From the NCBI GenBank assembly GCA_902459845.2, contig CABPSV020000604.1, positions 1-12,446 on the forward strand: a stretch of DNA of 12,446 nucleotides. The letters run 5' to 3'. Both the position numbers and the translations under genes were made by a program. The notes beneath the pieces are model-generated. The model was not told the origin of the DNA. It made no database searches and saw only the letters and a list, made by a program, of their open reading frames with translations. Below are positions 8,925-12,446 of this stretch, one piece after another. This DNA is from Hepatocystis sp. ex Piliocolobus tephrosceles. Its lineage: Eukaryota; Apicomplexa; Aconoidasida; Haemosporida; Plasmodiidae. Within the stretch, counting starts at the first letter, position 1. Every line of letters begins with the position of its first letter.

Positions 8925-9270
8925 CGAGTTTTTACAATGTAATATTTCAATTTTATATAATTTATTACATCTATAAATGATGTGAAGTGAAAATTATAAA
9001 AAAAAAATAAATAGTAATTTTTTTTTTTTTTTTAAAACTTTTTATTTTATAAATAATGGAATCATTAGAAAAATATTTGTATAAGTAAAAAAGTATTATA
9101 AACTATTAACTAATACACTGAATTGAAAGTAAAAAAACTTATATAATCAATCTGTCTAATTTTTTTTTTTATTTATTAAATAAATTTGATTTATTTAAAA
9201 ACCATATATGTCAAAAGACAGAAAAAAAAAAAACAAATCCTCCTTTTTAATTCCTTTTTGAAACATCAAC

Positions 9271-9564
9271 ATGAGATATTACCTATGTATAGTTATTGGT
9301 ATTTTAAAACATAAAATGAATACCGATAGATAACGCTAACAATGCATATAATTATATATGTATATGTACATGTAAATATGTATGTATATAAAATGAATCT
9401 AATAACACCATTTAACTTTCTATTTGTATATTCTTTTTTTTTTTTTTTTTTTTTTTTTTTTGATACAGTCTATGTCATTTTATTATTTAAAGTACACGAC
9501 AATGCAAAGATTAAATGGAAAACGAAGACAAATAGTAAAATACTTTAAACTAATAACATTACAG

Positions 9565-9600
<36 letters not shown>

Positions 9601-10226
9601 ATAAATGAATATACTTATACATAAACATATTATATAAAAATGCATTTTTTTTTTTTTTTTTTTTTTTTATTATCTCTTTTTAATATTTTAAATATATACA
9701 TGTATGAGAGGATTAACTGTGGGAAATGATGACAACCATGTGGTTAGTTCTGTTTTTTCTAATATGTATTGCTTTTTTTTTTTTTTTTTAAGTTGTAATG
9801 ATATACAACCAACAACACCTTACTTTATTATAAAGTTTATGGTTATACTGTCATTATAAGCTAACACTATTTGTATGTATATATATATGTATATGTTCGT
9901 ACTTTATTTTTATTTTTTTTAAGGATGTTATTAAAGAAAATGTGAATAAAAAATACTGCCGCTGTTATATATTCGTAACTTTAAAAAAAAAAAAAATAAA
10001 TAACACACTTATGCTAGCACCATATCAGATTAAGTAATTTTTTCTTTATCCCTTTTTTATTAATTTATTAATTTTTTTTTTTATTATTCTTTTTTTTTAG
10101 AAGCATTGTTTGAATGTTTATATTTGCAGCTTACTTATAGCTGTTATAACTACTATTTCTGTAGTAATACTTTTTGTATTAGCTATAACTATAGCTAAAT
10201 ATGCTAAAGCCCCATTAAAGTTATAA
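9271..10226 (+). CDS. Candidate small membrane protein, multi-exon (87 or 120 aa), function unknown
   Basis: This is an inferred gene. Exons shared by both models are 9271-9298, 9469-9534 and 9711-9765. Model A continues with 9924-9941 and 10130-10226, giving 87 aa with introns of 170, 176, 158 and 188 nt. Model B continues with 9836-9872, 9924-9974 and 10101-10226, giving 120 aa with two short introns of 70 and 51 nt. Both stay in frame and stop at TAA 10224-10226. The N-terminus MRYYLCIVIVYVILLF is a signal peptide or anchor. A hydrophilic part follows, containing NDDNHVVSSVFSN. The C-terminus is a strong transmembrane helix (LLIAVITTISVVILFVLAI) with a short basic tail, AKYAKAPLKL. In model A the helix is preceded by LLKK, which suits a membrane border. 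No family is recognised. The exon 2 acceptor (T-rich, GATACAG) is strong; the exon 3 acceptor is poor. A start at 9393 joins exon 2 in another frame, and a start at 10011 gives a 39-aa alternative. Confidence 0.42.
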
Positions 10227-10659
10227 TTTTTTTATAAAAAAAAGAAAATATATATATATTTACATAGCGTATAACACGAAAAATTGTTACTTGTGTTCGT
10301 ATTACTATTTTTGCATCTTTCTATATATATATAACATATATTTATAATTATATTAATAATTTATATGATGATTTTTCACAGCTACATACCTTAATACTAA
10401 AATTAAATGGCATATGTCAAATAAATTGATAATATACATATATCTATATATATATATATATATATATACACTTATATACTCTTTTTTGTATTTATAGGTA
10501 TATCTATTCCTTACCAATCGAGTAATAGCGAATTTGAAGTTGAGTTACTTAGAATCCTATTATTTTAATAAAATTATTTTACCTAGTTTTTATCTTTATT
10601 TCTTTTTTATTTGGCCCGTTTTTATTTTATCTTTACTTATATTAATACCATTTATTTAA
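10227..10659 (+). other. Exon-like island after the candidate membrane protein gene
   Basis: Two patches look like coding exons. One follows a good acceptor (TTTTTCACAG) at 10382-10415 and the other follows TTTATAG at 10498. Joined with phase 1 they read LHTLILKLNGI, then C, then ISIPYQSSNSEFEVELLRI and a stop at 10568. In another frame 10498-10659 is open for 53 codons with a hydrophobic end (IWPVFILSLLILIPF). They could be the 3' end of the upstream gene by alternative splicing, part of a separate gene, or chance. The donor of the first patch (GTCAAA) is weak. No product can be named. Confidence 0.25.
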
Positions 10660-10914
10660 TATAAACACATACATACGTGCATACATATGTGATTAATCAT
10701 TTACAATTATAAAACGTACATACGCCTTTACCCACATGTAATGAATTAATTAATATAACACCACTAAACATATGCAAGTGTTATTTTATTTTTTTTATAT
10801 TTTTAATAACTTATTTTAAGCATTATCTTTTAAGCTTTATTTATAGTCATATATTTTATATTTTTTTTTTATTATTTTTACTTTTTCTTTTGCTTTTTCA
10901 TTTTTTTATCTGCC

Positions 10915-10946
<32 letters not shown>

Positions 10947-11662
10947 GGAGGGGTTTCTTAAAATTTGATTTAACTAAGTAAAACACAAATTAAAATATAG
11001 CTAATCATTTGATGATATAAAATTTTCATTTAACGTCTACGTCAATTAAGAATAAAAAAAAAAAAAATAAAAAAAAATCTGAAAAATTGAAAAATATAAT
11101 AAAGACTCAATATAATAACCAAATAATATTATAGCATCGTTATGTTAAACTGAATTAAAAAAGGAAAAAAAAAAAAAGAAACATTGATATTATAATAGAG
11201 TGGCATCTAATATATGCTCCTCGTATTAAAAGTTAAATTAAGAAATAATAATGAATCTATAAAAATAAAATAAACAATATACTGCATGTATGTTCTTTTT
11301 TTTTTTTTTTTTTACTTCAATAGATTAAATCAAACTAAAAGGTTTAAACATATATTTACATATACATAATAATATTTATATCAAGTTTTTATATTTCAAA
11401 TGATTAAATTTGTATTTTTATTGCTTATACACGTATATATGTATCACTTTTTAAATGTATATTGTGCTTAAAACTTTATAAAATTCTAATAAAAAAAAGA
11501 AATGCTAATGTAATTATTTGATTTATTTTTAAATTTCAACATTTTTTTGTTGATTTTTTCTTTATCTATTTATTGTCTTTACCTATTCTATTTCATTTTT
11601 CCCTTTCAAATCACAAATTGAATGGATTTATGTGTGGATTTTTATATATCCCAAGAAAAAAA

Positions 11663-11711
<49 letters not shown>

Positions 11712-11991
11712 ACAGAAAAAATAATTTTTGTGTAATTAAAATAAAAAAAAAAAAAAAAAACTCACAATTGAATGAAAAAGCATAATGTCACAAAAGTAAA
11801 TAGAAAATAATCAAAAGATAAACAAAAATAATTAAACAGTGCATCAAAATGAAAAAATGAAAATAAAAAAAAAGTAATAACTCAAGAAGATTGAATCAAC
11901 GAATAGAAACAAACAATTAAGAGCAAACATAATCTTGTAAAATTTTACTTGAAAAACTATCATTCAAATACATAATATTTGTAAATGCTTA

Positions 11992-11992
<1 letters not shown>

Positions 11993-12030
<38 letters not shown>
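11993..12030. repeat. Poly-A run of 38
   Basis: The longest uninterrupted homopolymer in the window, in intergenic DNA. Confidence 0.9.
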
Positions 12031-12032
<2 letters not shown>

Positions 12033-12409
12033 AAAGCAATTGTATTTTGATAGAACGATAATTACACAGAATAATATAATAATGCTGTTATTGTTTATAA
12101 ACATATTAATTTTCAAAAAAAAGAAAACGACAATAAGAACAAACTAGCGAATAAGTGAATAAATGAAGAGGCAAATAAACGACTAAACGAACAAACAAAC
12201 AAACGACCATACGAACGAAATTTACAAAAGCATCGCTTATAACAACGTGCGTTCACAAAATATGACTATATAAAAAAACGTGCTTAAACTAAATAAAGCA
12301 CAAAGATAAATAAAAAATATATACATAAGAAAAACAATAACAATAATAATAATAATAAATATAAGTATTAATTGAAAAATATAAATGATAAAAAATCTCT
12401 TTGTTTTTT

Positions 12410-12410
<1 letters not shown>

Positions 12411-12446
<36 letters not shown>
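12411..12446. repeat. Poly-T run at the right edge
   Basis: At least 36 T; the run reaches the window end, so its full length is unknown. It may mark a contig or window break. Confidence 0.85.

Larger units (their letters stand above)
8438..9270. other. Intergenic spacer with homopolymers and a minisatellite
   Basis: No coding exon was found on either strand. The region holds the 3' UTR of the mL53-like gene, the 24-bp tandem repeat at 8625-8696, poly-A runs (8697-8725 approximately and 8887-8922) and short poly-T runs near 9019-9033 and 9161-9170. It also holds the upstream region of the candidate gene that starts at 9271. Confidence 0.55.
10660..12446. other. Long A+T-rich region without recognised gene
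   Basis: No exon chain with consistent phases was found. The region holds poly-T at about 10917-10946, poly-A/T runs at 11297-11313, 11654-11680 and 11743-11760, a (TA)n at 11681-11707, 38 A at 11993-12030 and a 36-nt T run at the right edge. From about 11800 the plus strand turns A-rich, with CGAA/CAAA-type repeats near 12115-12225, as often seen in 5' regions of Plasmodium genes, so a plus-strand gene may start beyond the edge. Patches at 11195-11235 and 11575-11655 are less A+T-biased but have no supported splice context. Confidence 0.5.

Noticed and set aside
9342..9548. 68-codon plus-strand ORF starting MHIIIYVYV
   Set aside because: It crosses a TA-rich patch and a 30-nt T run. Only 9469-9534 is exon-like; the T run with GATACAG is better read as an intron end.
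10365..10440. ATGATGA as a box C of a snoRNA
   Set aside because: No CTGA box D was found within a suitable distance downstream.
11008..11083. Possible C/D box snoRNA (TTGATGAT ... CTGA)
   Set aside because: The C box lacks a purine at its first position, the interior is largely poly-A and there is no convincing terminal stem.
11573..11785. 70-codon plus-strand ORF
   Set aside because: The second half is poly-Lys and Tyr-Ile repeats from a homopolymer and a (TA)n tract. The first half has no conserved features and lacks a supported splice context.

Overview
The window reads as nuclear DNA of a malaria parasite (genus Plasmodium). It is extremely A+T-rich, full of long poly-A/poly-T runs and (TA)n tracts, with T-rich introns, Asn/Lys-rich low-complexity inserts in coding sequence and large featureless intergenic gaps. 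The species cannot be fixed from this sequence; an A+T-rich species such as P. malariae, P. ovale or an avian parasite would fit.

Only two genes are visible as single long ORFs: a minus-strand SNAPC1-like subunit of the snRNA-activating complex (2751-3809) and a plus-strand TAD3/ADAT3-like tRNA adenosine deaminase subunit (5202-6572). They are divergent and share a ~1.4 kb A+T-rich intergenic region that must hold both promoters. Reading splice sites by eye on both strands gave three more genes made of very small exons. (1) Minus strand 69-1985: nine exons encoding a 258-aa multi-pass membrane protein with a hydrophobic N-terminus; the middle part faintly resembles EMC4. (2) Plus strand 7513-8437: five exons encoding a 121-aa protein that resembles mitochondrial ribosomal protein mL53. 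(3) Plus strand 9271-10226: a less certain gene of five or six exons for a small protein with a hydrophobic N-terminus and a C-terminal membrane segment.

Layout: 69-1985 (-) membrane protein; 1986-2750 spacer; 2751-3809 (-) SNAPC1; 3810-5201 divergent promoter region; 5202-6572 (+) TAD3; 6573-7512 spacer; 7513-8437 (+) mL53; 8438-9270 spacer with a 24-bp x 3 tandem repeat; 9271-10226 (+) candidate membrane protein; 10227-12446 mostly empty, with one exon-like island near 10382-10568. The recognisable genes are housekeeping functions (snRNA transcription, tRNA wobble editing, mitoribosome, possibly ER membrane insertion) with no operon-like link, as is usual for a Plasmodium chromosome core. 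No tRNA, rRNA, CRISPR or mobile element was recognised. Splice models are inferred from GT..AG sites and reading-frame continuity only and need transcript support.
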